Source: Synechococcus sp. HJ21-Hayes (GTDB lineage: Bacteria > Cyanobacteriota > Cyanobacteriia > PCC-6307 > Cyanobiaceae). Taken from it: DNA of 64,000 nucleotides. Shown piece after piece: positions 17,848 to 26,372 of the stretch. Numbering within the stretch: the first letter of the stretch is position 1; every line of letters starts with the position of its first letter. The stretch spans positions 62,001-126,000 of the forward strand of contig NZ_JAGQBW010000003.1 of NCBI RefSeq assembly GCF_024345835.1, read 5' to 3'. Made by a program: the position numbers and the translations under genes. A model generated the notes under the pieces. It saw only the letters and a list, made by a program, of their open reading frames with translations, ran no database searches and was not told the origin of the DNA.

Positions 17848-18087
17848 AAGCACTGAAGGAAGCAGGACTCCAGAGAGCTTGTTGCTCAGGCAGGGTCCAG
17901 GGCGAGACCCCCGGGAGCCGAACTGGACAAACGGGTCTTGCTATGCGTAGGGCTCGCCTGTTTTGCTGGGACTCGCTTGGGATCCTTGAGAGGCTCCTGG
18001 CCTGCTGGTTCTGGGGTGGTCCCATTTGCCCCATGGTTTGTGCTGCCGAAGGGCTGGATTGATGCGGCTTTCTGATTAGGCAAGTTA
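17848..18087. other. Noncoding region upstream of the lysozyme gene
   Basis: About 240 bases without a supported gene, between the lysozyme start and the hairpin after trpS. It should hold the lysozyme promoter (minus strand). No convincing boxes, tRNA or known small RNA motif was found. Confidence 0.5.
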
Positions 18088-18107
18088 ATCAATCCTTCGG
18101 GATTGAT
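18088..18107 (-). terminator. Hairpin after trpS
   Basis: An eight-base-pair perfect stem (18088-18095 with 18100-18107) closes a four-base loop, 11 bases past the trpS stop. The loop reads CGAA on the minus strand and TTCG on the plus strand. No T-run follows on the minus strand, so it may be a weak terminator or a 3'-end stabilising structure. Confidence 0.5.
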
Positions 18108-18117
18108 CAGTGCGGAC

Positions 18118-19146
18118 CTAATGGCGCTGCAGGAAGCCGAGGGCTTCGCGGGTGCGCTCCAGGGTGGCCTGGGCCACGGTCTCGGCCCGTTCGCGGCCGT
18201 GGGCCAGGACGCGGTCCAGTTCGGCGGGATCGGCGCTCAGTTCGGCGTAGCGCTCCTGCACGGGGCGTAGGGCCTCCACGGCGGCTTCAGCCAGCAGCGG
18301 CTTGAAGGCCCCCCACCCCATCTGGGCGCACTCCTCAGCGGCGGCATCCCGGCCCAGGCCGCTCAGGATGGCGTAGAGGCCGAGGAGGTTGTCGGTTTCC
18401 GGGCGCTCGGGGTTGCCGAACTCCAGTCCTATCACCGGATCGGTTTTGGCCCGTTTGATCTTCTTGGTGATCACTTCAGGCGGATCCAGCAGGGTGATGC
18501 GAGACCCCTCGTTGGGGTCGCTCTTGCTCATTTTGCTGCGCCCGTCGGTGAGGCTCATCACCCGGGCGCCCTCTTTGAGGATCAGAGGTTCGGGCACCTT
18601 CAGCACCGGAATCAGTTCCCCATCGGCGTCCTTGTGTCCGAAGCGGGCATTGATGCGTTGTTGGGCGATGTCGCGGGCCAGCTCGAGGTGCTGTTTTTGG
18701 TCTTCACCCACCGGCACCAGGTCGGCGTCATAGAGAAGGATGTCTGCGGCCATCAGCACCGGGTAATCCAACAGGCCCACGGACACCTGATCGCCCTGCT
18801 TCAGGGCCTTTTCCTTGAACTGGATCATCCGCTCCAACCAGTTCAGTGGCGTGACGCAGTTCAGCAACCAGGCCAGCTCACTGTGGGCGGCGACATGGCT
18901 CTGCACGAACACGGTGCTCCTGGTCGGATCAATGCCGCAGGCCAGGTAGAGCGCGGCGGTCTTGCGGGTGTCAGCCGCCAGTTGCCTCGGGTCATGGGGC
19001 ACGGTGATGGCGTGCAGGTCCACCACACAGAAGAAGGTCTCGTGGCTGTCCTGGAGATCCACCCAGTTGCGGATGGCACCGAGCCAGTTGCCCAGATGCA
19101 GAGCGCCGGTGGGCTGAACCCCGGAGAGAACCCTTGCGCGTTGCAT
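18118..19146 (-). CDS. trpS: Tryptophanyl-tRNA synthetase
   Basis: A 342-residue class I synthetase charging tRNA-Trp. The HIGH-equivalent is GVQPTGALHLGNWLGAI, the KMSKS motif appears as SKMSKSDPNEGSRI, and the tryptophan pocket includes VLMAADILLYDADLVPVGEDQ. Length and both ends match the family. It is transcribed alone on the minus strand, downstream of the Arg/Gly-rich gene with a 62-base gap. Confidence 0.96.
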   Translation of the reverse strand: MQRARVLSGVQPTGALHLGNWLGAIRNWVDLQDSHETFFCVVDLHAITVPHDPRQLAADTRKTAALYLACGIDPTRSTVFVQSHVAAHSELAWLLNCVTPLNWLERMIQFKEKALKQGDQVSVGLLDYPVLMAADILLYDADLVPVGEDQKQHLELARDIAQQRINARFGHKDADGELIPVLKVPEPLILKEGARVMSLTDGRSKMSKSDPNEGSRITLLDPPEVITKKIKRAKTDPVIGLEFGNPERPETDNLLGLYAILSGLGRDAAAEECAQMGWGAFKPLLAEAAVEALRPVQERYAELSADPAELDRVLAHGRERAETVAQATLERTREALGFLQRH

Positions 19147-19208
19147 CAGTGAAACGAAAAAGTTGGCGGGATTCTGCCGTCTGGCCGAACCCCGCCGGCT
19201 CGATTGGA

Positions 19209-19748
19209 TCAGGCGTCGCTGTTGCCGGCCTCGGCAACCACCTCGCTGGCGGGCTCGGTCGCTTCCGCAGGCTCGGCAGCGGCGGCAGCGGCGTCGCTCT
19301 CCGCAGCTGGAGCCGCCGGGGCCGCTGGGCGGCTCGGCCTGGCAAAGGGATTGGGGCGACTGCCACCACGCTCGCCACGGCCTTCACCGCGGCCATCGGG
19401 GCGGCCACCGCGACGCTCACGGTCCCCTTGGGGACGGGCACCACCGGCGGCCCGTTGCTGGGCTACCAGTTCCTCGAGCTTGCCCTCCTCGAGCAGCTGG
19501 GCCACGGTGCGGATCGAGAGGCCCAGGGCGGCCACGGTGGAGCGCAGGCCGAAGGCCTCCTGCACGGCACGGGCGGCACGCATCTCGTTGTCGCTCAGGC
19601 GGATGCGGAAGCCACCGGGTTCACGGTTGCCCCCATCACGGCCGCCACCCTCGCGGTTGCCGCGACCGCCGCGAAAACCAGCCTGACCACCATCGGAGCG
19701 GCCGTCGCCGCGCGCTTCCTGGTTGGTTTCGTTGATCCCGTCGGCCAT
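19209..19748 (-). CDS. Arg/Gly-rich protein with short helical core (unknown)
   Basis: A 179-residue protein with a clear three-part build. The N-terminus (to about residue 45) is Gly/Arg-rich with GGRGNREGGGRDGG. A conserved-looking helical core, FRIRLSDNEMRAARAVQEAF plus an AALGLSIRTVAQLLEEGKLEELVAQQR-type stretch, spans about 46-100. The C-terminal half is RG-rich, then Ala/Pro/Glu-rich and acidic. RG tracts suggest RNA binding, but no RRM, KH or S1 domain is seen. The start is the ATG at MADGINET; the frame extends upstream only as antisense to the neighbour. Gene function is not recognised. Confidence 0.65.
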   Translation of the reverse strand: MADGINETNQEARGDGRSDGGQAGFRGGRGNREGGGRDGGNREPGGFRIRLSDNEMRAARAVQEAFGLRSTVAALGLSIRTVAQLLEEGKLEELVAQQRAAGGARPQGDRERRGGRPDGRGEGRGERGGSRPNPFARPSRPAAPAAPAAESDAAAAAAEPAEATEPASEVVAEAGNSDA

Positions 19749-19767
19749 GGCCGCACACCCATCTAAA

Positions 19768-20280
19768 TCAGGGGCAAGTGTGACGCATGGGGGTGGCCGG
19801 AGGCCAGCACCATTGCAGTTGATGGACCTCGTCGCTGCCCCCGCGGGCCAACACCAGCAGGGGCACCGGCGAGGGGCCTGGCGCCTCCACCTGCCGGCGG
19901 TAGAGATCCACCAGTCGCAGGTAGTGGGTGAGGGTCCAACCCTGGTTGCCTGCATCCTGCACATGCCAGAAGCGGCGCAGGGCCTCCGAGCAGGCCTCCC
20001 GGCCGAATTCCTCCCAACACTGCTCCTGGGCTTGCTGGCTGCTGCGGCCCGCCTGGCGCAAAGCTCGGAACCGCTCGAGCTCCGGGACCTCACCGCTGGC
20101 ATCAGGGGGCAGGACCTGGGCCAGCTCATCCACCCGCACCACCTTCAACCGCAGCCAGCAGCGTTCGAGCAATAGCACTGGGCGGCTGCCTTCCCAGGTG
20201 CTGTGCTGTTGCTGGTCGGCGATCAGGGCGGTGGTGCGCTCCTGCAGGCGTGGGGTGAGCAGCGAGGCCAGTTCAGCCAT
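19768..20280 (-). CDS. Conserved-looking hypothetical protein
   Basis: A 170-residue soluble protein starting MAELASLLTPRLQERTT. It overlaps the end of the CDF gene by eight bases, so it is probably translated from the same message. A WEGSRPVLLLERCWLRLK segment and a tail with LTHYLRLVDLYRRQVE are its most distinctive parts. No catalytic motif, membrane span or known domain is recognised. Codon use resembles the neighbours, supporting a real gene. Confidence 0.6.
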   Translation of the reverse strand: MAELASLLTPRLQERTTALIADQQQHSTWEGSRPVLLLERCWLRLKVVRVDELAQVLPPDASGEVPELERFRALRQAGRSSQQAQEQCWEEFGREACSEALRRFWHVQDAGNQGWTLTHYLRLVDLYRRQVEAPGPSPVPLLVLARGGSDEVHQLQWCWPPATPMRHTCP

Positions 20281-21211
20281 GGGCCCCACGGAAGGTGATG
20301 GTTGGGATGGCGTATTCGCGGGGTTCCAGGTGGATCGTGCAACGCACCTCGCCGAACCGGGCCTGGAGATGCTCTTCCACCAGTTCGGTGATCCGGTGAG
20401 CGGTGGGCAGATCATCGGCATCCACCACCATATGGAGCTCGATGAACACCCGCTGGCCGAGGACACCGCGGCTGGCGATGTCATGCACATTGAGCACGCC
20501 GGGTACCGCCATGGCCACTTCATGGATGGCCTCGGGTGCGATGGCAATCTGATCCACCAACCAGGGGAGGTTGGCGCGTAGCACCCGCCAGCAGGACAGG
20601 AACAGCAAGAGGCAGAGGGGCATGGCCATGGCCACGTCCAGCCAGGTTTGCTTGAGCACCAGGACGGCACTCAGGCCTAGCAGCACCAGCACGGTGGTCC
20701 AGAGATCGCCGCTGGTGTGCCTGGCATCGGCCAGAAGTAGGGGACTGTTGAGTCGTTTGCCCTCGCTGCGCTCGTAGGCGGCCAGCAGCAGGTTGCAGCC
20801 CAGCACAATCAACAACACCAGCAGATCGTGGCCATCGAGGCGCAGGGGCTGCACAGCCGTGACGATTCGCCCCACGGCTGTGCGCAGGATCTCCACGGCT
20901 GTGAACAGGATGAAGCCGGCGATGGCTAGGGCGCCCACCGCTTCGTACTTGTCGTGGCCGTAGGGATGGTCCCGGTCGGGCTTGGGATCGGACAGACCAT
21001 TGGTGATCAAGCCCAGCAGGCTGGACAGGCCATCGGTGGCGCTGTGCATGGCGTCCGCCAGCAGGGCCAACGACCCGCTTTTCAGGCCCACGGCGAGTTT
21101 GAGCACGCTCATGCCCACATTCACGCCGAGGGCGATCAGCAAGGCCCGCTTCACCTCACGGCGCGAGTCGCTGCGGTGGGGGCTGACCAGGGTTGGGGTG
21201 GTGGCTGCCAT
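20273..21211 (-). CDS. Cation diffusion facilitator (CDF) metal exporter
   Basis: A 312-residue protein with six predicted membrane helices, starting at the ATG of MAATTPTLV. The metal-site motifs LADAMHSATDGLSS (helix 2) and LADARHTSGDLWTT (helix 5) give the HxxxD pairs of the CDF family. KPDRDHPYGHDKYEA lies in the cytoplasmic loop. The C-terminal cytoplasmic domain has a HVELH-like strand (VFIELHMVVDADD). CDF proteins export Zn, Fe, Mn or Co in exchange for protons. The metal cannot be told from sequence. It is followed by an overlapping hypothetical gene and is divergent from the DUF697 gene. Confidence 0.88.
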   Translation of the reverse strand: MAATTPTLVSPHRSDSRREVKRALLIALGVNVGMSVLKLAVGLKSGSLALLADAMHSATDGLSSLLGLITNGLSDPKPDRDHPYGHDKYEAVGALAIAGFILFTAVEILRTAVGRIVTAVQPLRLDGHDLLVLLIVLGCNLLLAAYERSEGKRLNSPLLLADARHTSGDLWTTVLVLLGLSAVLVLKQTWLDVAMAMPLCLLLFLSCWRVLRANLPWLVDQIAIAPEAIHEVAMAVPGVLNVHDIASRGVLGQRVFIELHMVVDADDLPTAHRITELVEEHLQARFGEVRCTIHLEPREYAIPTITFRGAHG

Positions 21212-21346
21212 GGGCCAGCTGGAGAACCGCAAGCACTGCCCAAGCTATTGGGTCTGGGCAGAGAGCACCAGTTGAGCTAGAGAGGCAGCGCCAGAACGGC
21301 TCATTCCTGCTGCCCGGGGCGGCAGGGCGCGAGCCTCCGCTTCCCG

Positions 21347-22762
21347 TTGACTGCACCTCTGAGCCCCTCTCCTGCGGCACCCCAACCGTTCACGGTGTCG
21401 GCACCGCTGCCCGCCATGGCCCTGCGGCGGTTGTGGCCGCTGGCGCTGCCGCTCGTGGGCGGTTGGCTGGTGCTGGACAGCCTGGATATCCAGTTGTCGT
21501 CGTTGGTGAGCCTTGGGGTGGCGGCCGGTGGACTGTGGTTGCTGCGGGGGCGTCGACGGCCCAGCGCTCAACGCTGGCCCCGCACCGCTGCGGGTTGGCT
21601 CGAGCGCTGCGACACCGTGTTAGCGGCCTTTGAACGGCTGGAGGGAGTGGAGGCCTGCGCCGACCAGCAGAGTGTCCGGCAGCAGGCCCTAGCGGTGCTG
21701 CGGGCGCGGCAGCAGCGCGGGTATCTGGATGTCGCGGTGGTGGGTTCTCAGCTCCCCGATCCCAGTCTTGGTACGGCCCTGGCTGAAGCCTGCCGCGCGG
21801 CTCTGCCATTGAGGTTGCACTGGACCCACCCGCTTTCGGCCTATAGCCCGGACTGGCAGTGGCCCGAGTTCTTCCGCCACTGCGACCATCTTTTCTATTG
21901 CCTCGATTTGCCCCTGCGGGCCTCCGATCTGCGCTGGTTGGAGGCCCTGCCCCAGGGGCAGCCTGTTTGGCTGTTGGTGCAGCGCACTGCCTGCGCTAAC
22001 TGGTCGGCTCGTGAGCGGGAATTGAACGGGCAGCTGCCCGAGCAGCTGCGGGACCGCTGGCTGGCCTGGAGCTCCGCAGAGCCTGGGGCTTTGGCCCAGG
22101 CTCTGGCCCCGCTGGCCCAGAGCCTGGCGGGTTCCGGCCAGCAACAGCTGGAGCACACCCAGCGGCGCTGCCTCGAACAGTTGCATGGTGTCTGGCAGCT
22201 TGAGCTGGAAGGGCTGCGGCGCCAGCGCTGCCAGGGGCTACTCCAGCGCACCCAGTGGACCGTGGCGGCAGGGGTGGTGATGGCCCCTCTGCCCAGCCTG
22301 GATTTGCTGGTGTTGGCCGCAGCCAATGGCTTGATGCTTCAGGAGATGGCCCGCCTCTGGGAGTGTTCCTGGACCCTGGAGCAGCTGCAGGCCGCCGCCG
22401 CTGAGCTGGCCAAGGCGGCCCTGACCCTGGGGGTGGTGGAGTGGAGCTCCCAGGCCCTGGCCTCCCTGGTGAGGCTCCATGGCGCTACCTGGCTGGTGGG
22501 CAGTGCCCTGCAGGCCCTCAGTGCCGCCTATCTCACCCGGGTGGTGGGGCGTGCCATGGCCGACTACCTCGCTCTGGCCTCAGGGGTGCCTGAAGCGGAG
22601 CTTCAGGCACTGCTCCAGCGCCAGGCGCCTCTGCTGGTGGCGCGGGCCGCCGAAGAGGAGAAAGTGAACTGGAGCAGCTTTCTCCAGCAGGGGCAGGAGT
22701 GGTTGCGCCAGCAGGGCAGCGGCGGCTCCGCTGGGATGGTGCCCTCCTTGCCAGCCGCGTGA
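21347..22762 (+). CDS. DUF697-type membrane protein with degenerate GTPase-like region
   Basis: A 471-residue protein starting at TTG (TAPLSPSPAAP). Two hydrophobic segments lie at about 27-55. The central region (about 95-265) sits where other members have a small GTPase domain, but no P-loop GxxxxGK[ST] is visible. A hydrophobic AAGVVMAPLPSLDLLVLAA segment follows, typical of DUF697. The C-terminus is helical. DUF697 proteins are linked to membranes and GTPases, with no firm function. It ends 195 bp before psbA. Confidence 0.65.
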   Translation: MTAPLSPSPAAPQPFTVSAPLPAMALRRLWPLALPLVGGWLVLDSLDIQLSSLVSLGVAAGGLWLLRGRRRPSAQRWPRTAAGWLERCDTVLAAFERLEGVEACADQQSVRQQALAVLRARQQRGYLDVAVVGSQLPDPSLGTALAEACRAALPLRLHWTHPLSAYSPDWQWPEFFRHCDHLFYCLDLPLRASDLRWLEALPQGQPVWLLVQRTACANWSARERELNGQLPEQLRDRWLAWSSAEPGALAQALAPLAQSLAGSGQQQLEHTQRRCLEQLHGVWQLELEGLRRQRCQGLLQRTQWTVAAGVVMAPLPSLDLLVLAAANGLMLQEMARLWECSWTLEQLQAAAAELAKAALTLGVVEWSSQALASLVRLHGATWLVGSALQALSAAYLTRVVGRAMADYLALASGVPEAELQALLQRQAPLLVARAAEEEKVNWSSFLQQGQEWLRQQGSGGSAGMVPSLPAA

Positions 22763-22819
22763 CGCCACCGGGGACGAACCCGGCGCCAACCCAGGGCCAA
22801 GAACAAGGCTTTAGCTAAC

Positions 22820-22850
22820 TTCATGAAGGTGTCATGAAGTACTTCATGAA
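22820..22850. promoter_or_regulatory. Triple TCATGA palindrome array upstream of psbA
   Basis: Three copies of the palindrome core TCATGA lie at 22821-22826, 22832-22837 and 22844-22849. The outer two are extended to TTCATGAA. Centres are 11 and 12 bases apart, about one helical turn, so they would sit on the same DNA face. An AT-rich AACAATTAT just downstream is a possible -10 region. The array ends about 108 bases before the psbA ATG. Binding of a dimeric regulator is an inference; the protein is unknown. Confidence 0.55.
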
Positions 22851-22957
22851 TAACAATTATCGCTTGCGAACTTAACTTTTCCTCCTGGAATTGTTTGGCT
22901 TGCCTCCGTAGCGTGGCCCTGCCACATCCTGTGGCCACCCTGTACTCATTCGGTTCC

Positions 22958-24034
22958 ATGTCCACTGCCATCCGCAGCGGCCGCGCCAGTAGCTGGGAAA
23001 GCTTCTGTCAGTGGGTTGCCTCCACCGACAACCGCATTTATGTGGGTTGGTTCGGTGTGCTGATGATCCCCTGCCTTCTGGCGGCCACCATCTGCTACAT
23101 CGTGGCGTTCATCGCCGCTCCCCCCGTCGACATCGACGGCATCCGTGAGCCCGTTGCCGGTTCGCTGATCTACGGGAACAACATCATCTCCGGTGCTGTC
23201 ATCCCTAGCAGCAACGCCATCGGCCTGCACTTCTATCCCATCTGGGAAGCGGCCAGCCTCGATGAGTGGCTGTACAACGGCGGCCCCTATCAGCTGGTGG
23301 TGTTCCACTTCCTGATCGGCATCTCCTGCTACATGGGCCGTCAGTGGGAACTCTCCTACCGCCTCGGCATGCGTCCCTGGATCTGCGTGGCCTACAGCGC
23401 CCCGCTCTCGGCCGCCATGGCTGTGTTCCTGGTGTATCCCTTTGGCCAAGGCTCCTTCTCCGATGGTATGCCGCTGGGCATTTCAGGCACCTTCAATTTC
23501 ATGCTGGTGTTCCAGGCTGAGCACAACATCCTGATGCACCCCTTCCACATGCTGGGTGTGGCCGGTGTGTTCGGCGGCAGCCTGTTCTCCGCCATGCACG
23601 GCTCCCTGGTGACCTCCTCCCTGGTGCGTGAAACCACCGAGGCTGAGTCCCAGAACTACGGCTACAAGTTCGGCCAAGAGGAAGAGACCTACAACATCGT
23701 GGCTGCCCACGGTTACTTCGGTCGCCTGATCTTCCAATACGCCTCCTTCAACAACAGCCGCAGCCTGCACTTCTTCCTGGCTGCCTGGCCCGTGGTTGGC
23801 ATCTGGTTCACGTCCATGGGCGTCAGCACCATGGCCTTTAACCTGAATGGCTTCAACTTCAACCAGTCGATCCTGGATGCCCAGGGCAAAGTTCTGCCCA
23901 CCTGGGCCGACGTGCTCAACCGCGCCAACCTCGGCATGGAAGTGATGCACGAGCGCAATGCTCACAACTTCCCGCTCGACCTGGCGGCAACGGATGTTGT
24001 GCCCGTGGCGATGACCGCACCGGCCATCGGTTGA
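22958..24034 (+). CDS. psbA: Photosystem II reaction-centre protein D1
   Basis: D1 (358 residues) binds the primary pigments, QB and the Mn4CaO5 cluster. The N-terminus is one residue shorter than usual, so family numbers are one higher than here. TyrZ is residue 160; the cluster and pigment ligands Asp169, His189 and His197 are present. Residue 129 in CYMGRQW is Gln (family position 130), the D1:1-like state; high-light D1 forms carry Glu. Cleavage by CtpA is expected after Ala343, leaving a 15-residue tail. The start MSTAIRSG is chosen over an upstream in-frame start inside the leader. A strong terminator follows. No other psbA copy is in the window. Confidence 0.98.
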   Translation: MSTAIRSGRASSWESFCQWVASTDNRIYVGWFGVLMIPCLLAATICYIVAFIAAPPVDIDGIREPVAGSLIYGNNIISGAVIPSSNAIGLHFYPIWEAASLDEWLYNGGPYQLVVFHFLIGISCYMGRQWELSYRLGMRPWICVAYSAPLSAAMAVFLVYPFGQGSFSDGMPLGISGTFNFMLVFQAEHNILMHPFHMLGVAGVFGGSLFSAMHGSLVTSSLVRETTEAESQNYGYKFGQEEETYNIVAAHGYFGRLIFQYASFNNSRSLHFFLAAWPVVGIWFTSMGVSTMAFNLNGFNFNQSILDAQGKVLPTWADVLNRANLGMEVMHERNAHNFPLDLAATDVVPVAMTAPAIG

Positions 24035-24061
24035 TCGGGGCCTAGGCGCCTCGACTCCATC

Positions 24062-24087
24062 GCCCTCGCTACGGCGGGGGCTTTTTT
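24062..24087 (+). terminator. Rho-independent terminator of psbA
   Basis: An eight-base-pair stem (24062-24069 with 24074-24081, one G-T pair) with a four-base loop is followed directly by six Ts at 24082-24087. It begins 28 bases after the psbA stop, so the psbA message is monocistronic. Confidence 0.9.
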
Positions 24088-24155
24088 GTGCCCTGGCCTC
24101 GTCCGCGGACCAGCCCAGCCCGCAGCGAGAATGGCTGAAGCCCCCCGCTCCCCGC

Positions 24156-25307
24156 TTGGATCAGCACTGGCCCTGGTGGCCCCTCTTGCCGCTCTACCCT
24201 TATGGCCAAAGGCGCACCGTGGTGCGCGAGCTGATCCCTGGAGAGCTGTGGAGCTTTGAGCAGCTCCAGGGCGTGTTCTATGTCGCGGTGCCGATCCGCA
24301 TGACTGTGGCACGGGTGCGCGGTGGGCTCATGCTCTACGCCCCCGTGGCACCCACCGCTGAACTTCTGCAACAGCTCCGCGACCTGGAACATCAGCACGG
24401 ACCCGTGCGCTCGATCGTGCTGCCCACGGCCTCAGGCCTAGAGCACAAGCTGCCCGTGCCGGCCATGGCTCGCGCCTTCCCGGAGGCTGAGGTGTGGGTG
24501 ACCCCCGGCCAGTGGAGTTTTCCCCTTCCCCTGCCCCTGGCTTGGTTGGGTTTTCCAGTGGGTCGTACCCGGGTGCTGGCGGAGCAGGGGTTTCCCCATG
24601 GGGATGAACTGTGTTGGGAGTCCCTTGGTCCCATCGATCTGGGCCTGGGCCGTTTCCAGGAATTCGCCTGTCTGCACCGCACCAGTGGGGCCCTGCTGCT
24701 CACCGATGCCCTTGTGGCCATTGGTGCGCAGCCGCCGGAGTTGTTCAACGCCGACCCCACCCCGCTGTTGTTCCATGCCCGTGATCGGGGCGATCAGCCC
24801 CTGCAGGACACGGCGGACCAGCGGCGCCGTGGCTGGCAGCGGCTGGTGCTGTTTGCCTCGTACCTACGCCCGGATGTACTGGCGGTGCCCCAGCTCCAGG
24901 AGCTGCTGACCCAGGCCTTTCAGCCGGGCCTGCGCAACCCCCGCAGCTACTTCGGTCTCTATCCCTTTCGCTGGCAGCCGGGCTGGGAGGCCGCCTTTGA
25001 TGGTTTGCTCCACCAGGGGCAGCCCTGCCTGCAGATTGCCCCTGTGCTCGAGCGGCTGGTGTTTCCCAGGGCTCGTGACCCCTTGCTGGCCTGGTTGCGC
25101 CGTCTCGCGCAGTGGCAGGAGATCCGCTGGGTGGTGCCGGCCCACTACGACGCGCCCGTGCCCTGTTCAGCGGTCCAGCTGGAGGGGCTGGTCAAGGCTA
25201 TTGAATCGCGCCCCTGGGCCCCAGAGGAGGGCAACTGGGCCTATCTCGCCCAGCTGGATGCCTTGTTGCTGCGTAGCGGTGTTGTGCCGGAGCAGCCCGG
25301 AGTCTGA
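24156..25307 (+). CDS. DUF4336 protein
   Basis: A 383-residue protein. The N-terminal WPWWPLLPLYPYG and RELIPGELWSFEQLQG, then GGLMLYAPVAPT and VLPTASGLEHKLPVPAMARA, are typical of DUF4336, a family common in cyanobacteria and some plants. The fold is reminiscent of metallo-beta-lactamase-like proteins, but the canonical HxHxDH metal site is not seen. The start is a TTG, as the nearest upstream ATG is out of frame, so the true start is uncertain. No signal peptide is apparent. It is separated from psbA by a terminator. Confidence 0.75.
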   Translation: MDQHWPWWPLLPLYPYGQRRTVVRELIPGELWSFEQLQGVFYVAVPIRMTVARVRGGLMLYAPVAPTAELLQQLRDLEHQHGPVRSIVLPTASGLEHKLPVPAMARAFPEAEVWVTPGQWSFPLPLPLAWLGFPVGRTRVLAEQGFPHGDELCWESLGPIDLGLGRFQEFACLHRTSGALLLTDALVAIGAQPPELFNADPTPLLFHARDRGDQPLQDTADQRRRGWQRLVLFASYLRPDVLAVPQLQELLTQAFQPGLRNPRSYFGLYPFRWQPGWEAAFDGLLHQGQPCLQIAPVLERLVFPRARDPLLAWLRRLAQWQEIRWVVPAHYDAPVPCSAVQLEGLVKAIESRPWAPEEGNWAYLAQLDALLLRSGVVPEQPGV

Positions 25308-25350
25308 TGCCGTGCCACTAACGCGGTTCAACCCGGAAGCGCCCCCGCGT

Positions 25351-25698
25351 TCAGAGCTTCAGCTCGCCGGGATCTGCATCGAGGTCGCCATCGGCGATCA
25401 AGCTGGCCTCCAGCTCCATGCGCTGCTCCATTTGGCGCAGGAAGTAGCCAGTCATCATCGCGGAGGCCAGCAGGCCGGCCAAGTGATCACGGCTCGCGGT
25501 GATCTTGACGTCAAAGTGCTCGCCGGGAAGCATCCCCAGCAGCCCCTGCACGTTGTGGCGAATAATGTCCTGAATATCGCCACTGGCCGAGCGGGCGACC
25601 CGCTGCAGAACATCGGGAGACTGTTCCTGCAGATATTGGATCAGCGAATTGCTGCCCGCGGCTTCGCTATCACTCGTCAGGAACTCCGGGTTGAACAT
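25351..25698 (-). CDS. DUF760 protein
   Basis: A 115-residue soluble protein starting MFNPEFLTSD; an in-frame codon seven residues upstream is an alternative. The core VLQRVARSASGDIQDIIRHN followed by VQGLLGMLPGEHFDVKITAS and LAGLLASAMMTGYFLRQMEQ is the DUF760 pattern, found in cyanobacteria and plastids. Its function is unresolved; plant members have been tied to protein turnover in plastids. It lies 30 bases after lepB on the minus strand. Confidence 0.8.
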   Translation of the reverse strand: MFNPEFLTSDSEAAGSNSLIQYLQEQSPDVLQRVARSASGDIQDIIRHNVQGLLGMLPGEHFDVKITASRDHLAGLLASAMMTGYFLRQMEQRMELEASLIADGDLDADPGELKL

Positions 25699-25728
25699 CT
25701 CCGGTGCGCTCCGCGTCACGGTTGCACC

Positions 25729-26340
25729 CTACCCCAGCTGTTCATCGCGATCGGGACGGGTGAGGTCGGAGAACCGAATCGGACCGAGCCTGTTCAGAGG
25801 CCAATAGCGGAACACCGCCGTGCCGATCACTTCCGAGGTTGGTAACGGCCCCCAGAGATGGGAATCGAGGCTGGCGTTGCGGTTGTCTCCCAGCACCAGC
25901 AGAGATCCCTCTGGAACAGTCACGGGCCCGAAGCTGTAGTTGATCGGCTCGGGCCGCCAAGGCTCAGCCACCGCTTCACCATTGCGGATCAGGTTGCCGC
26001 CAGCAACGGCCACCTGGTCGCCGGGCTGACCGATCACCCGTTTGATCAGCGCGGCTTTCGGGTCGTAGCCCCCCTCCACCAAGGCTGGCGGCGCGTGAAA
26101 CACCACGATCGCTCCATAGGGCAGGCCTTTGCCGAGGTGGGGCCGCACTTTTTCCACGAGAATGCGGTCCTGCAATTGCAGGGTTGGCAGCATCGAGCCG
26201 GAAGGAATCCAGCGCGGTTCGATCACGGCCCATCGCAGCAGTAGCGCTGCCGCCAGCCAGAGCAGCACCGACCGCCAGGCCTTGACACCAGAGGGGGATG
26301 ACGGGGGGGCTTCGCCCATGGGCCGCGGACCGTTCAGCAT
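25729..26340 (-). CDS. lepB: Signal peptidase I
   Basis: A 203-residue membrane-bound serine protease that removes signal peptides from exported proteins. One membrane helix lies at about 21-38 (VLLWLAAALLLRW). The catalytic Ser is in WIPSGSMLPTL, the general-base Lys in AALIKRVIGQPGD, and the family box GDNRNASLDSHLWGPLP is intact. Length fits short cyanobacterial forms. Start is the first ATG; a second Met at position 8 is possible. It is divergent from menD with a 32-base gap. Confidence 0.93.
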   Translation of the reverse strand: MLNGPRPMGEAPPSSPSGVKAWRSVLLWLAAALLLRWAVIEPRWIPSGSMLPTLQLQDRILVEKVRPHLGKGLPYGAIVVFHAPPALVEGGYDPKAALIKRVIGQPGDQVAVAGGNLIRNGEAVAEPWRPEPINYSFGPVTVPEGSLLVLGDNRNASLDSHLWGPLPTSEVIGTAVFRYWPLNRLGPIRFSDLTRPDRDEQLG

Positions 26341-26372
26341 GATCGCCTCATCCTGCTCACCTGGCTGTTCCG

